The notes: generated from the sequence alone by a model not told the origin. Counted from the stretch's first letter, positions 1 through 8,085 are shown. The stretch is 35,956 bases of DNA from Fibrobacter succinogenes (GCA_902776765.1 CACYRP010000040.1:1-35956), one strand, 5' to 3'. Program-made: numbers and translations.

Positions 1-1
1 C

Positions 2-3000
2 AAGATTCATGACCGCATGACGCAGGCCGTGTTTGCTGATACTGCCGCTCTCGAAGTGCTTTTCAGCAAGGAAGAACCGCGTCCGCTCAACGTGATTCCG
101 GTGCTTACCGAAGGTCGCGACGCTCTCGTGAAGGCTGACAAGGAAATGGGCCTTGCCCTCTCCGCCGACGAAATCGATTATCTCGTCAAGAACTTCACCG
201 AACTCAAGCGCAACCCGACCGACGTTGAACTTTACATGTTCGCTCAGGCCAACTCGGAACACTGCCGCCACAAGGTGTTCGGTGCCGAATGGACCATCGA
301 TGGTGAAAAGCAGGACAAGTCCTTGTTCCAGATGATCAAGAACACTTACCAGCTCCACAATTCCAACATCTTCAGCGCTTACAAGGATAACGCTGCTGTG
401 ATGAAGGGTGCAACGGCTGGCCGCTTCTACGCTGACCCGCGCAACAACAAGTATGACTTCCACAACGAAGAAGTCGACATCCTCATGAAGGTCGAAACCC
501 ACAACCATCCGACGGCTATTTCTCCGTTCCCGGGTGCCGCTACGGGTAGTGGTGGTGAAATCCGCGACGAAGGTGCCACGGGTAAGGGTTCCAAGCCGAA
601 GGCTGGCCTTACGGGCTTCAGCGTTTCGAACCTCAAGCTTCCGGGTGCAGTTCAGCCGTGGGAAAAGGACTTTGGTAGCCCTTCCCGCATCGCCTCTGCT
701 CTCGACATTATGATTGACGGCCCGCTCGGTGGTGCCGCATTCAACAACGAATACGGTCGTCCGAACATCCTCGGTTACTTCCGTACGTTCGGCCCGCTCG
801 GTGGTGCCGCATTCAACAACGAATACGGTCGTCCGAACATCCTCGGTTACTTCCGTACGTTCGAACAGGAAGTTTCTTCTGAAAAGGGTACCGAAGTCCG
901 CGGTTATCACAAGCCGATTATGCTTGCTGGCGGTCTCGGTAACATCAAGCACCAGCACATTGAAAAGGGTCACATCGACCCGGGTGACCACTTGATCGTT
1001 CTCGGTGGTCCGGCCATGTTGATTGGCCTTGGTGGCGGTGCTGCAAGCTCTGTGGCTAACGGTGCCGGTAATGAATCTCTCGACTTTGCCTCTGTGCAGC
1101 GTGAAAACCCCGAAATGGAACGCCGCTGCCAGGAAGTCATCGACCGCTGCTGGGCGATGGACGAAGAAAACCCGATTACCTTTATTCATGATGTGGGTGC
1201 AGGTGGACTTTCGAACGCCTTCCCGGAACTCGTGAACGATGGCGGTCTCGGCGGTAAGTTTGAACTCCGCAATGTGCCGAATGACGAACCGGGTATGAGC
1301 CCGTTCGAAATCTGGAGTAACGAATCTCAGGAACGTTATGTTATCGCTATCGCTGGCGATAAGTTGGATGTGTTCGACGCTATCTGTAAGCGTGAACGCT
1401 GCCCGTACGCTGTGGTGGGCGAGGCTATTCCTGAAAAGCACTTGACCCTTACCGACAAGCACTTTGGCACGACTCCGATCGATATGCCGCTCGGCGTTCT
1501 CCTCGGCAAGCCGCCTCGCATGATCCGTAACGAAAAGAGCCAGAAGCGTCCGCTTTCTTCTCAGGTCGTTCCGGCTGGTGTGACGATCAAGGATGTGGCA
1601 CACCGCGTGCTCGCAAACCCGACCGTTGCAGATAAGACGTTCCTCATTTCTATCGGTGACCGTTCCGTGACGGGTATGATTTGCCGTGACCAGATGGTTG
1701 GCCCGTGGCAGGTTCCGGTGGCTGACTGCGCCGTGACGAGTGCAACGCTCGACACGTACGAAGGTGAAGTCATGAGCATGGGCGAACGCGCTCCGATCGC
1801 TCTCATTTCTCCGGCCGCTGCAGCCCGTATGACGGTTGCAGAATCCCTTACGAACATGGCTGCCGCTTGCGTCCCGGATATGGGCCGCGTAAACTTGTCT
1901 GCTAACTGGATGGCTACGCCGAACTACGAAGGTGACGGTGCCGACTTGTACGAAGCCGTGAAGTCCATCGGTATGGAACTTTGCCCGGAACTTGGCATTA
2001 CGATTCCGGTGGGTAAGGACTCCATGAGCATGAGCACCGTGTGGCAGGACGAAAAGGGTAGCCACCGCGTGACCGCTCCGATTTCTCTTGTGATTAGTGC
2101 CTTTGCTCCGCTTTTGCAGAAGAAGGACACGACGCTCGTGCTCGTGGACCTCGCTCGTGGCAAAAACCGCATGGGCGCTTCCATCGCCGCTCAGGTTTAC
2201 AACCTCCTTGGCGACAAGGCTCCGGATGTCGATTCCGCAAAGGAACTCCGCGCCTTCTTCGAAACCATTCAGAAGCTCAACGCCGACGGAAAGATTCTCG
2301 CTTACCACGACAAGAGCGATGGCGGCCTCTTCACGACAGTTGTCGAAATGGCATTTGCAGGTCACGTGGGTGTGACGGTGAAGGCCGACGCCCTCAAGGG
2401 CAACCTCATCGACGCCCTCTTCAACGAAGAACTCGGTGCCGTGCTGCAGGTCAAGAACTCTGACCTCGCTGCTGTTAAGGCCGCTTTCGAAGCCGCTGGT
2501 CTCGGCGATACGGTTTCTGAAATCGCAACTCTTAACGATACTTACAACTTGGTCATCGGCGACTACGCCGAAGGCCTCTCTGACCTCCGCGCCATCTGGA
2601 GCGACACGACCCGCCGCATCGCGGCCCTCCGCGATAACCCGGATTGTGCCGAAAGCGAATACAAACTCAAGCTGGAACAGGACAATCCGGGTATCACGCC
2701 GAAGGTCACCTTCGACGTGGCGGCGTCTGCAAAGGTCATCAAGGACTACGCCAGCCGCCCGAAAATGGCAATACTTCGCGAACAGGGCGTCAACGGCGAA
2801 CTCGAAATGGCTGCTGCCTTCCAGAAGGCGGGCTTCGAATCCATCGACGTTCACATGACCGACATTCTCGAAGGCCGCGTAAGCCTCAAGGACTTCAACG
2901 GTCTCGTGGCCTGCGGTGGCTTCAGCTACGGTGACGTTCTCGGCGCCGGCGAAGGCTGGGCCAAGAGCATCCTCTTCAACCCGAAGGCCCGCGCTGAATT

Positions 3001-3529
3001 TGAAGCTTACTTCAACCGCAAGGATACCTTCACGCTGGGCGTCTGCAACGGCTGCCAGATGGTCTCTAACCTCAAGGACTTGATTCCGGGCGCCAAGCAC
3101 TGGCCGCGCTTTGTGCAGAACCTCTCCGAACGCTTTGAGGCTCGCTTCTGCACGCTCAAGGTCGAAGACACTCCGGCCGTGCTCCTCAAGGGCATGGCGG
3201 GCTCCGTGCTCCCGATTGCGGTCGCACATGGTGAAGGCCGCGCGGAATTCGCTAGCCGCGAAGCCGCCGAAGCCTGCCTCAAGACCGGTCTCGTGGCGCT
3301 CCGCTACGTGGATGGCAAGCACGAATACACCGAACGCTACCCGCTGAACCCCAACGGTTCTCCGTTCGGCATCAACGGCCTCTGCTCCGAAGACGGCCGT
3401 GCCCTCGTGATGATGCCGCACCCCGAACGCGTGTTCCGTACCTGCCAGTACTCCTGGCACCCGGCAGAATGGGGCGAAGACGGCCCGTGGATGCAACTCT
3501 TCCGCAATGGACGCATTTTTGTCGGCTAA
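2..3529 (+). CDS. purL: Phosphoribosylformylglycinamidine synthase (FGAM synthase), 5'-truncated
   Basis: Catalyses the glutamine- and ATP-dependent conversion of FGAR to FGAM, the fourth step of de novo purine synthesis, in the cytoplasm. The reading frame is open to the left edge: codons for K-I-H-D-R precede the first in-window ATG at 17 and fit the family, so the true start lies outside. Comparison with the roughly 1300-residue E. coli enzyme suggests about 145 N-terminal residues are missing. Visible signatures are [35 protein letters not shown], the [14 protein letters not shown] segment, and a C-terminal class I glutamine amidotransferase domain with nucleophile Cys in GVCNGCQM and the MMPHPER histidine. 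This is the large single-chain proteobacterial type. Oddity: a 24-residue segment of the conserved core is present twice in tandem (see the repeat at 719). Codon use is strongly biased, as in highly expressed genes. The call is certain. Confidence 0.98.
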   Translation, partial: KIHDRMTQAVFADTAALEVLFSKEEPRPLNVIPVLTEGRDALVKADKEMGLALSADEIDYLVKNFTELKRNPTDVELYMFAQANSEHCRHKVFGAEWTIDGEKQDKSLFQMIKNTYQLHNSNIFSAYKDNAAVMKGATAGRFYADPRNNKYDFHNEEVDILMKVETHNHPTAISPFPGAATGSGGEIRDEGATGKGSKPKAGLTGFSVSNLKLPGAVQPWEKDFGSPSRIASALDIMIDGPLGGAAFNNEYGRPNILGYFRTFGPLGGAAFNNEYGRPNILGYFRTFEQEVSSEKGTEVRGYHKPIMLAGGLGNIKHQHIEKGHIDPGDHLIVLGGPAMLIGLGGGAASSVANGAGNESLDFASVQRENPEMERRCQEVIDRCWAMDEENPITFIHDVGAGGLSNAFPELVNDGGLGGKFELRNVPNDEPGMSPFEIWSNESQERYVIAIAGDKLDVFDAICKRERCPYAVVGEAIPEKHLTLTDKHFGTTPIDMPLGVLLGKPPRMIRNEKSQKRPLSSQVVPAGVTIKDVAHRVLANPTVADKTFLISIGDRSVTGMICRDQMVGPWQVPVADCAVTSATLDTYEGEVMSMGERAPIALISPAAAARMTVAESLTNMAAACVPDMGRVNLSANWMATPNYEGDGADLYEAVKSIGMELCPELGITIPVGKDSMSMSTVWQDEKGSHRVTAPISLVISAFAPLLQKKDTTLVLVDLARGKNRMGASIAAQVYNLLGDKAPDVDSAKELRAFFETIQKLNADGKILAYHDKSDGGLFTTVVEMAFAGHVGVTVKADALKGNLIDALFNEELGAVLQVKNSDLAAVKAAFEAAGLGDTVSEIATLNDTYNLVIGDYAEGLSDLRAIWSDTTRRIAALRDNPDCAESEYKLKLEQDNPGITPKVTFDVAASAKVIKDYASRPKMAILREQGVNGELEMAAAFQKAGFESIDVHMTDILEGRVSLKDFNGLVACGGFSYGDVLGAGEGWAKSILFNPKARAEFEAYFNRKDTFTLGVCNGCQMVSNLKDLIPGAKHWPRFVQNLSERFEARFCTLKVEDTPAVLLKGMAGSVLPIAVAHGEGRAEFASREAAEACLKTGLVALRYVDGKHEYTERYPLNPNGSPFGINGLCSEDGRALVMMPHPERVFRTCQYSWHPAEWGEDGPWMQLFRNGRIFVG
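719..862 (+). repeat. Perfect 72-bp in-frame tandem duplication inside purL
   Basis: Bases 719-790 and 791-862 are identical over 72 bp, so 24 residues from [15 protein letters not shown] to YFRTF are encoded twice. Family members such as E. coli PurL have this segment once. The complete identity, including third codon positions, means the event is recent or an assembly artefact. Confidence 0.97.
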
Positions 3530-3532
3530 TAG

Positions 3533-3643
3533 TTCGACAGGCTCACCAACCTTTCGAGGTTATTGAGCTTGCCCCGCGCATTCCCCATGCGCAGTCATCC
3601 TCGCGACCTGTGGTGAGCGAAGTCGAACCAAGGCGAGGATCCA
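3533..3643. repeat. Dispersed structured intergenic repeat (GTCATCC family)
   Basis: An imperfect inverted repeat follows purL. TTCGACAGGCTCACC near 3534 is complementary, with one small interruption, to GGTGAGCGAAGTCGAA near 3612. A second pair, ATCCTCGC at 3597-3604 and GCGAGGAT at 3633-3640, forms another stem. The GTCATCC start and GGATCCA end recur at 29041-29070 and, in shorter form, elsewhere in the window. The rest of the 3530-3854 gap holds a terminator, a promoter and the leader of the next gene. No protein was recognised in it. Confidence 0.7.
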
Positions 3644-3666
3644 TACATTTCCTCAGTTAATACAAA

Positions 3667-3701
3667 ACCGCTTCCTGCTTCACCGCAGGGGCGTTTTTTT
3701 T
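3667..3701 (+). terminator. Rho-independent terminator downstream of purL
   Basis: CGC-tt-CCTGC, loop TTCACC, GCAGG-g-GCG, followed by a run of eight T. The 16-base core CCGCTTCCTGCTTCAC (3668-3683) is repeated exactly in the terminator at 6507-6541, so near-identical terminators bracket the repeat-protein/radical SAM locus. Confidence 0.85.
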
Positions 3702-3713
3702 GTGTATAGCTTA

Positions 3714-3742
3714 TTGTTAATAGTTTATGTGCTTTGTATAAT
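3714..3742 (+). promoter_or_regulatory. Candidate sigma-70-type promoter for the repeat-protein gene
   Basis: TTGTTA at 3714-3719 and a consensus TATAAT at 3737-3742 are separated by 17 bases, just after the purL terminator. The predicted leader is roughly 105 nt. It contains GGTGAA (3792-3797), which could pair with TTCACC (3833-3838), and an alternative small hairpin TGAATT/AATTCA (3819-3836). The two are mutually exclusive and lie close to the AAGAGGT ribosome site. Any switching role is speculative. Confidence 0.6.
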
Positions 3743-3854
3743 AAAATATTGCTTACAAGGTTTTGTTATATTTTTGTTACAATTATCCAACGGTGAAATA
3801 TTTTTTTATGATAAATGATGAATTTTCAATAATTCACCAAAAAAGAGGTAATTT

Positions 3855-4937
3855 ATGGCAAATGAAATGGTTGTATTACAGGGTCAATCTTTCTCGATTG
3901 AACTGCAATCAATGCTTGGTTCCACTAATTATGGGTGGACTCTGACCAAACTTCCGCAGGGAATCGCCCTGCTGAGTACAGAAACAGCTCCGTTGGCTGC
4001 AGGGGTTGCACCTGTTATTCAACGATTCTGGTTTGGTGCTGTCTCCGCAACGGAAGATAAGGCTGAACTTGAATTTACGTTGGTTAACTTGACGGATATG
4101 TCCGCTGCGAAAAAGACGCATACAGTGCTTCTGAATGCGATTCCAAGCGATTCCGAAGAATTTGCAAAATTTAGCGAAAACACTAACGCTTCAATCAGAG
4201 CTGTCGCCGGCCCTGCAATGCCTTATGGCCTTGTTCTCGGTTCGGCCGAAGCTGTTGTTAAGTACGGTTATCCCTGCGGCGCAAATGAAACCGCTTTGAT
4301 GAAGTACGGTTATCCCTGCGGCGCAAATGAAACCGCTTTGATGAAGTACGGCTATACTTGCGGCGCGAATGAAACCGCTTTGATGAAGTACGGCTACCCT
4401 TGCAGTGTCAGTGATTTGCCTTTGATGAAGTATGGCTATCCTTGCGGAGCACAAGACGCAGCATTAAATAGAGAAGCCGCAATGATCTATGGCTTCAAAA
4501 GCAGTGCAAATGAAGCTGCTTTGAAGTATGGCTATCCCTGCGGTGCGAATGACGCTGTTTTGATGAAGTATGGCTATCCTTGCGGCGCACAAGATGCGGC
4601 TTCAAATAGAGAGGCTGCTATGATCTATGGCCTCAAGAGCAGTGCAAATGAAACTGCGTTGATGAAATATGGTTATCCTTGTGGTGTCCAGGACGCAGCT
4701 TTGAAGTACGGTTATCCCTGTGGTGCTCAGGATGCGGCTTTGAATAGAGAAGTTGCTATGGCATACGGTTTCAAGAGCTGTTCCAGTGAAGCTGCTTTGA
4801 AGTACGGTTATCCTTGCGGTGTTCAGGATGCTGCCTTGAAGTACGGCTATCCTTGCGGTGTTCAAGATGCTGCAACGAAAAAAGATGCTGCAATAATCTA
4901 TGGCTTCAAGTGTGATTCGCAGAAGTCTGACTGTTAA
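3855..4937 (+). CDS. Chagasin-like domain plus KYGYPC repeat protein; candidate substrate of the adjacent radical SAM enzyme
   Basis: A 360-residue protein with no signal peptide. The start follows AAGAGGT with good spacing. Residues about 5-97 resemble a chagasin/I42-type inhibitor fold by eye: VLQGQSFSIEL, then a GSTNYGWTLTKLP loop similar to the family NPTTGY motif, then an IQRFWFGA strand. Residues 98-135 form a linker that contains a degenerate PYGLVLG unit. Residues 136-360 are an array of 11 KYGY(P/T)C units and 4 xYG(F/L)K units. All 14 cysteines lie in the array and none in residues 1-135. The stop is 68 bp before the ATG of a radical SAM/SPASM gene, with no promoter obvious between them, which suggests an operon. 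By analogy with leader/core peptides next to SPASM maturases, I infer that the N-terminal domain is the recognition part and the repeats are the modified cores. No export or protease gene is adjacent. A structural or metal-binding repeat protein is the alternative. Confidence 0.8.
   Translation: MANEMVVLQGQSFSIELQSMLGSTNYGWTLTKLPQGIALLSTETAPLAAGVAPVIQRFWFGAVSATEDKAELEFTLVNLTDMSAAKKTHTVLLNAIPSDSEEFAKFSENTNASIRAVAGPAMPYGLVLGSAEAVVKYGYPCGANETALMKYGYPCGANETALMKYGYTCGANETALMKYGYPCSVSDLPLMKYGYPCGAQDAALNREAAMIYGFKSSANEAALKYGYPCGANDAVLMKYGYPCGAQDAASNREAAMIYGLKSSANETALMKYGYPCGVQDAALKYGYPCGAQDAALNREVAMAYGFKSCSSEAALKYGYPCGVQDAALKYGYPCGVQDAATKKDAAIIYGFKCDSQKSDC
4260..4934 (+). repeat. Coding repeat array: 3 x 14-residue units then 4 three-part modules
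   Basis: Three consecutive 14-residue units, KYGY(P/T)CGANETALM, occupy 4260-4385. Units 1 and 2 are identical at DNA level. Four higher-order modules follow at 4386-4523, 4524-4664, 4665-4799 and 4800-4934. Each has a short KYGYPC unit (13-14 residues), a long KYGYPC unit of 19 residues ending in NREAAM or a variant, and an xYG(F/L)K unit (13-14 residues). Many differences between units are synonymous (TAC/TAT, CCC/CCT, GGT/GGC), which points to selection on the protein sequence. Confidence 0.95.
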
Positions 4938-4958
4938 ATAAATCAGAATACATGATCA

Positions 4959-5000
4959 AAACAGCCTGCTGGCAATGGATGCTGGCCGGCTGTTTGGAGG
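4959..5000 (+). promoter_or_regulatory. Intercistronic hairpin touching the maturase ribosome binding site
   Basis: AAACAGCC (4959-4966) is perfectly complementary to GGCTGTTT (4988-4995), giving an 8-bp stem with a 21-nt loop. The stem ends one base before the GGAGG (4996-5000) that serves the ATG at 5006, and five T follow. It could protect the 3' end of the upstream message, weaken readthrough, or limit translation of the enzyme relative to its substrate. Confidence 0.55.
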
Positions 5001-5005
5001 TTTTT

Positions 5006-6466
5006 ATGGCAAATATTGGGTATCAACCCGTCACTGCAGTCTGGGAAGTAACGATGGGCTGCAACTTTCGCTGTGGGCATTGTGGTTCATCTTGTGAGGG
5101 CGCTCTCCCGGGACAATTGAGCACCGAAGAAGCTCTTGATTTATGTGATCAGATTGCAGATATTGGATTGAAATGGATTACCTTGTCTGGAGGCGAACCT
5201 CTTACGAGACAAGATACACCTGAACTGGTGAAACGACTTTCCGGTAATGGCGTTATCGTGAATATGATCACGAACGGTTGGCTCCTTGACGCAAAGATGG
5301 CGAAAAAGTTAAAAGAAAATGGTATTGCCACTGTTGCGATAAGTATTGACGGAACGCCTGAAATCCATGACAAAATCAGGAAAAAAGGTGCTTTTGAACA
5401 TGCAAGGCAGGCCTTTGCCGCAATGAAGGAATTGGGGATAAAGACCGGTGCTGTTACGACCATCACCAAGCAGAACATGGATATTCTCCCAGAATTGAAG
5501 GAAGAACTTATCCGTATGGGCGTTAACACGTGGCAGGTTCAACTCGGTTTGCCTATGGGTAATTTGAAGGAACGCCCTGATTGGCTCCTTGAACCGAGAC
5601 AGGTCAAAGACATCATTGATTTTTGCTACGATACGGCAAAAGAAGGGCGAATTGATATTTATCCTGCCGATTGTATTGGATATTATTCAATGAAGGACCT
5701 TGAAACAAGGCGTATGTCTTACAAGTCGAATGGTTATTCCTTGTGGGACGGCTGTAATGCTGGAATTCGTGGTTTCGGGATCTTGCATAATGGTGATATC
5801 CTGGGTTGTACTTCGATTCGTTCCAAGGAATTCATCGAAGGGAATATCCGCGAAAGAAAGCTGCGCGAAATTTGGGAAGATAAAAATGCATTTTTGTGGC
5901 GTCGCCAGATGACAAAGGACAAACTTTCTGGCTCTTGCAAAAAATGCATTTATGGTTCCAAGTGCCTTGGCGGCTGCCCGAATACGCGTCTCACGATGAA
6001 GGGTAGCATTTACGAGGAAAATGAGTATTGTGCATACAACCTTTCTTTAAAGGAAAAGGAAACAAAGTATGGCAAGTGCGACAGTGCTGCGGCCTTGCTC
6101 AAGCTGGCAGAAGCGCTGATTCCGCAGGGCAACTACCAGGAAGCCTCCTTTGCCTTGAAGCGTGCGCAAGAACTGGAACCCAATAACGTCGATGTTTACA
6201 GGGCGATGGGCTACAGTGAATTCATGTGCGGTAACTATGAATCGTGCCTTGAAGCAAACGAGAAGGCTTTGAATATCAATAGCATGGATACCTATGCTAT
6301 GGGTGGTCGAGCTCTTGCTTTGTATCGACTCGGACAAGCTGAAGAAGGCTTGCGGGTTATGCAAGAGGCCGTTTCGTTGTCCGGAGGTCAGGATCCGAAC
6401 CTTATACAAGATTTGAGATATATGACATCCGACATGGCGGCAAAAGCAGCATACGCAAGCAAGTAA
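5006..6466 (+). CDS. Radical SAM/SPASM peptide or protein maturase with C-terminal TPR region
   Basis: A 486-residue cytoplasmic enzyme. The ATG at 5006 is preferred over an upstream in-frame ATG at 4952 because GGAGG sits five bases before it and the conserved region starts soon after. The radical SAM core has CxxxCxxC at Cys19, Cys23 and Cys26, which binds the SAM-cleaving 4Fe-4S cluster, and a SGGEP motif at 61-65. The SPASM domain is textbook: Cys250-x12-Gly263-x4-Cys268, then Cys311-x2-Cys314-x5-Cys320-x3-Cys324-x17-Cys342, enough for two auxiliary clusters. Residues about 365-460 look like two or three TPR repeats, unusual for a small peptide maturase and possibly a dock for the long repeat substrate. 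A KYGKCDS string at 354-360 resembles the substrate repeats. Family knowledge: SPASM enzymes make thioether, C-C or epimer modifications in ribosomal peptides. Which of these occurs here is unknown. Confidence 0.93.
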   Translation: MANIGYQPVTAVWEVTMGCNFRCGHCGSSCEGALPGQLSTEEALDLCDQIADIGLKWITLSGGEPLTRQDTPELVKRLSGNGVIVNMITNGWLLDAKMAKKLKENGIATVAISIDGTPEIHDKIRKKGAFEHARQAFAAMKELGIKTGAVTTITKQNMDILPELKEELIRMGVNTWQVQLGLPMGNLKERPDWLLEPRQVKDIIDFCYDTAKEGRIDIYPADCIGYYSMKDLETRRMSYKSNGYSLWDGCNAGIRGFGILHNGDILGCTSIRSKEFIEGNIRERKLREIWEDKNAFLWRRQMTKDKLSGSCKKCIYGSKCLGGCPNTRLTMKGSIYEENEYCAYNLSLKEKETKYGKCDSAAALLKLAEALIPQGNYQEASFALKRAQELEPNNVDVYRAMGYSEFMCGNYESCLEANEKALNINSMDTYAMGGRALALYRLGQAEEGLRVMQEAVSLSGGQDPNLIQDLRYMTSDMAAKAAYASK

Positions 6467-6506
6467 ATTGCTTTGTTGTTGAAAAGCTTGTTGCTCACAT
6501 GAAAAA

Positions 6507-6541
6507 TCCGCTTCCTGCTTCACTGCGGGGGCGGTTTTTTG
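6507..6541 (+). terminator. Rho-independent terminator downstream of the radical SAM gene
   Basis: A GC-rich imperfect hairpin starting CCGCTTCCTGC and ending GGGGGCGG, with G-T wobbles, is followed by six T. It shares an exact 16-base segment with the terminator at 3667-3701. It closes the two-gene unit and separates it from the secreted proteins that follow. Confidence 0.8.
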
Positions 6542-6588
6542 TATTTGTGAAATTGTATATTTGAAAGCAAAGTAATCGTGGAAAGTGA

Positions 6589-6949
6589 ATGAATAAACTT
6601 ATTTTTTTGATTTTGCTTTTGTTCTCTCAAATATTTGCATTGTATTGTGACAATTATTTTTTTTGAGTGCTCGATAGATGGGAATTGTTCATTTTTTTAT
6701 TATTCGGGATGTTCGGAAGAATGGAAAAATGACAGTGTTATTATAAGGTCGTTGTCCATGGATGTTCTTTTGAAAATGGAAGAATCACCACTGGATATAC
6801 CTATTGGTTTAAGGACTGATGTTTTAGATGTTAATCTCCATCAAGGTGATTCCGTTTATTTGGAATTTTATTCAAATTATGGCTCTTGGATAAGAAAGGT
6901 AAAAGTTGAAGATCCTTACACTCGTGAAACGCAGTTTCTTCCTGATTAA
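6589..6949 (+). pseudogene. Small secreted protein interrupted by a frameshift in an eight-T run
   Basis: The ATG at 6589 begins a clear signal peptide (MNKLIFLILLLFSQIFA, then LYC), but the frame stops at TGA 6664-6666 directly after eight T at 6657-6664. The next frame continues with FFECSIDGNCSFFYYSGC and runs to a stop at 6947-6949. Removing one T would join them into one secreted protein of about 119 residues that ends RETQFLPD. A sequencing error, a true inactivating slip, or slippage-based on/off expression are all possible. I do not recognise the family. Its position after the 6507 terminator argues against membership of the radical SAM operon. Confidence 0.7.
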
Positions 6950-6988
6950 GATTGATAAACATAATTGAATGAAGGAATCTTTCTTTAT

Positions 6989-7414
6989 ATGAGAAAATTT
7001 ATTTGTATGATTCTTTTGTATGTTGTTGTAGCCCTCGCTGCAAATCCAAAGCCTCTTGAAACGAAAAGTGTCAAAATCGTGTATGTAATTGATGGAACCG
7101 AGAATGAAGAGGTTGAAGCAATAATGCCCCGAGCCGCGCTTGATTCAATCCTTCAGGATGTAGACAGTGTGTATTTGGCGCCTTATGGTTCTTGTCTTTA
7201 CGATAATTTCGGTGATGATCAATTGTTGATATCGTTTTATGATAAAAATCATGATCATACAAAATTCTATGGAATTAAAGGAGTCGCTCAAATTTGCAAT
7301 CGTTTTACTGATCGTTTAGACCTGGTCTTTAAACTGAAAAATGCCCACAAAATCAATGCGCTTGCGGATTCTTTAATGAAAAAGAGGAAACTGAATCCTA
7401 AGAAACGTAGATAG
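6989..7414 (+). CDS. Hypothetical small secreted protein
   Basis: 141 residues. The ATG at 6989 is chosen because it starts a typical signal peptide (MRKFICMILLYVVVALAA, then NPKPLE). An upstream TTG at 6965 would bury the hydrophobic segment. A GAAGGA lies about 12 bases upstream. The mature part is rich in D, K and N, contains a single DSVYLAPYGSC stretch, and ends with a very basic tail (MKKRKLNPKKRR). The phrase DSVYL also occurs in the frameshifted protein just upstream (GDSVYLEFYSNYGSW), so the two may be distant relatives with a shared adhesive or envelope role. No function can be assigned. Confidence 0.7.
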   Translation: MRKFICMILLYVVVALAANPKPLETKSVKIVYVIDGTENEEVEAIMPRAALDSILQDVDSVYLAPYGSCLYDNFGDDQLLISFYDKNHDHTKFYGIKGVAQICNRFTDRLDLVFKLKNAHKINALADSLMKKRKLNPKKRR

Positions 7415-7476
7415 TCTTATCTCTAGCCGATAGGGGTAAATTTTTGTATTTTCTATGCGAAAAAAGTGAAATCACA

Positions 7477-8085
7477 ATGAAATCTCTCGTTATTTACATT
7501 CACGGGAAAGGCGGCAATGCCGACGAAGCGGAACATTACAAACCCCTTTTCCCAAATGGTGACGTCATTGGCTTTGATTACAAGGCTGAAACTCCGTGGG
7601 ACGCGAAACAGGAATTTTCGGCGTATTTTGACTCGGTTGCTGCAAACTACGACGAAGTCGTGCTTATCGCCAATAGCATAGGGGCGTTCTTCTCAATGAA
7701 CGCGCTCGCAGGCAAGCGGATCAAGCAGGCTCTTTTCATTTCGCCTGTGGTCAACTTGGAAAAGCTCATTTGCAATATGATGATGTGGGCGAACGTCTCC
7801 GAAGATGAACTTTGCAAAAAAGGTGAAATCGCGACGAACTTTGGCGAGACACTTTCTTGGAAATACCTTTGCTACGTGCGAGAAAATCCCATCCAATGGA
7901 ATATCCCGACGCATATTTTGTACGGCTCCAATGACAATTTGACTGACCTCGAAACGATGCAAGATTTTGCTCAAAAAGTGGGTGCGTCGCTCACGGTGAT
8001 GCAAGGCGGTGAACATTGGTTCCATACCGACGAACAGATGCAATTTTTAGACAGGTGGATTGAAAAATGTCAGAACAAACATTAA
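7477..8085 (+). CDS. Alpha/beta hydrolase family protein
   Basis: 202 residues, starting at the ATG at 7477, where the first beta strand begins (MKSLVIYIHGKGGN). Features of the alpha/beta hydrolase fold are an oxyanion-hole HGKGG at 9-13, a nucleophile elbow ANSIGA with Ser67 (small residues around it, close to G-x-S-x-G), a candidate acid Asp153 in YGSNDNLT, and a catalytic His180 or His183 in GGEHWFHT. It has no signal peptide, so it acts in the cytoplasm. The substrate is unknown; esterase or thioesterase activity is plausible. Its last 19 bases overlap the next gene, so the two are almost certainly co-translated. Confidence 0.85.
   Translation: MKSLVIYIHGKGGNADEAEHYKPLFPNGDVIGFDYKAETPWDAKQEFSAYFDSVAANYDEVVLIANSIGAFFSMNALAGKRIKQALFISPVVNLEKLICNMMMWANVSEDELCKKGEIATNFGETLSWKYLCYVRENPIQWNIPTHILYGSNDNLTDLETMQDFAQKVGASLTVMQGGEHWFHTDEQMQFLDRWIEKCQNKH

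Noticed and set aside
3469..3660. Small 63-codon frame across the end of purL and the intergenic repeat
   Set aside because: It starts inside purL in another frame and continues into a dispersed repeat; no protein features.
4191..4865. Antisense repetitive open frames opposite the KYGYPC array
   Set aside because: They arise only because the sense repeats are periodic. There is no ribosome site or independent signature.
4260..4934. CRISPR-like regularly spaced repeats
   Set aside because: The periodicity is in-frame coding repeats of 13, 14 and 19 codons with synonymous variation and no unique spacers.
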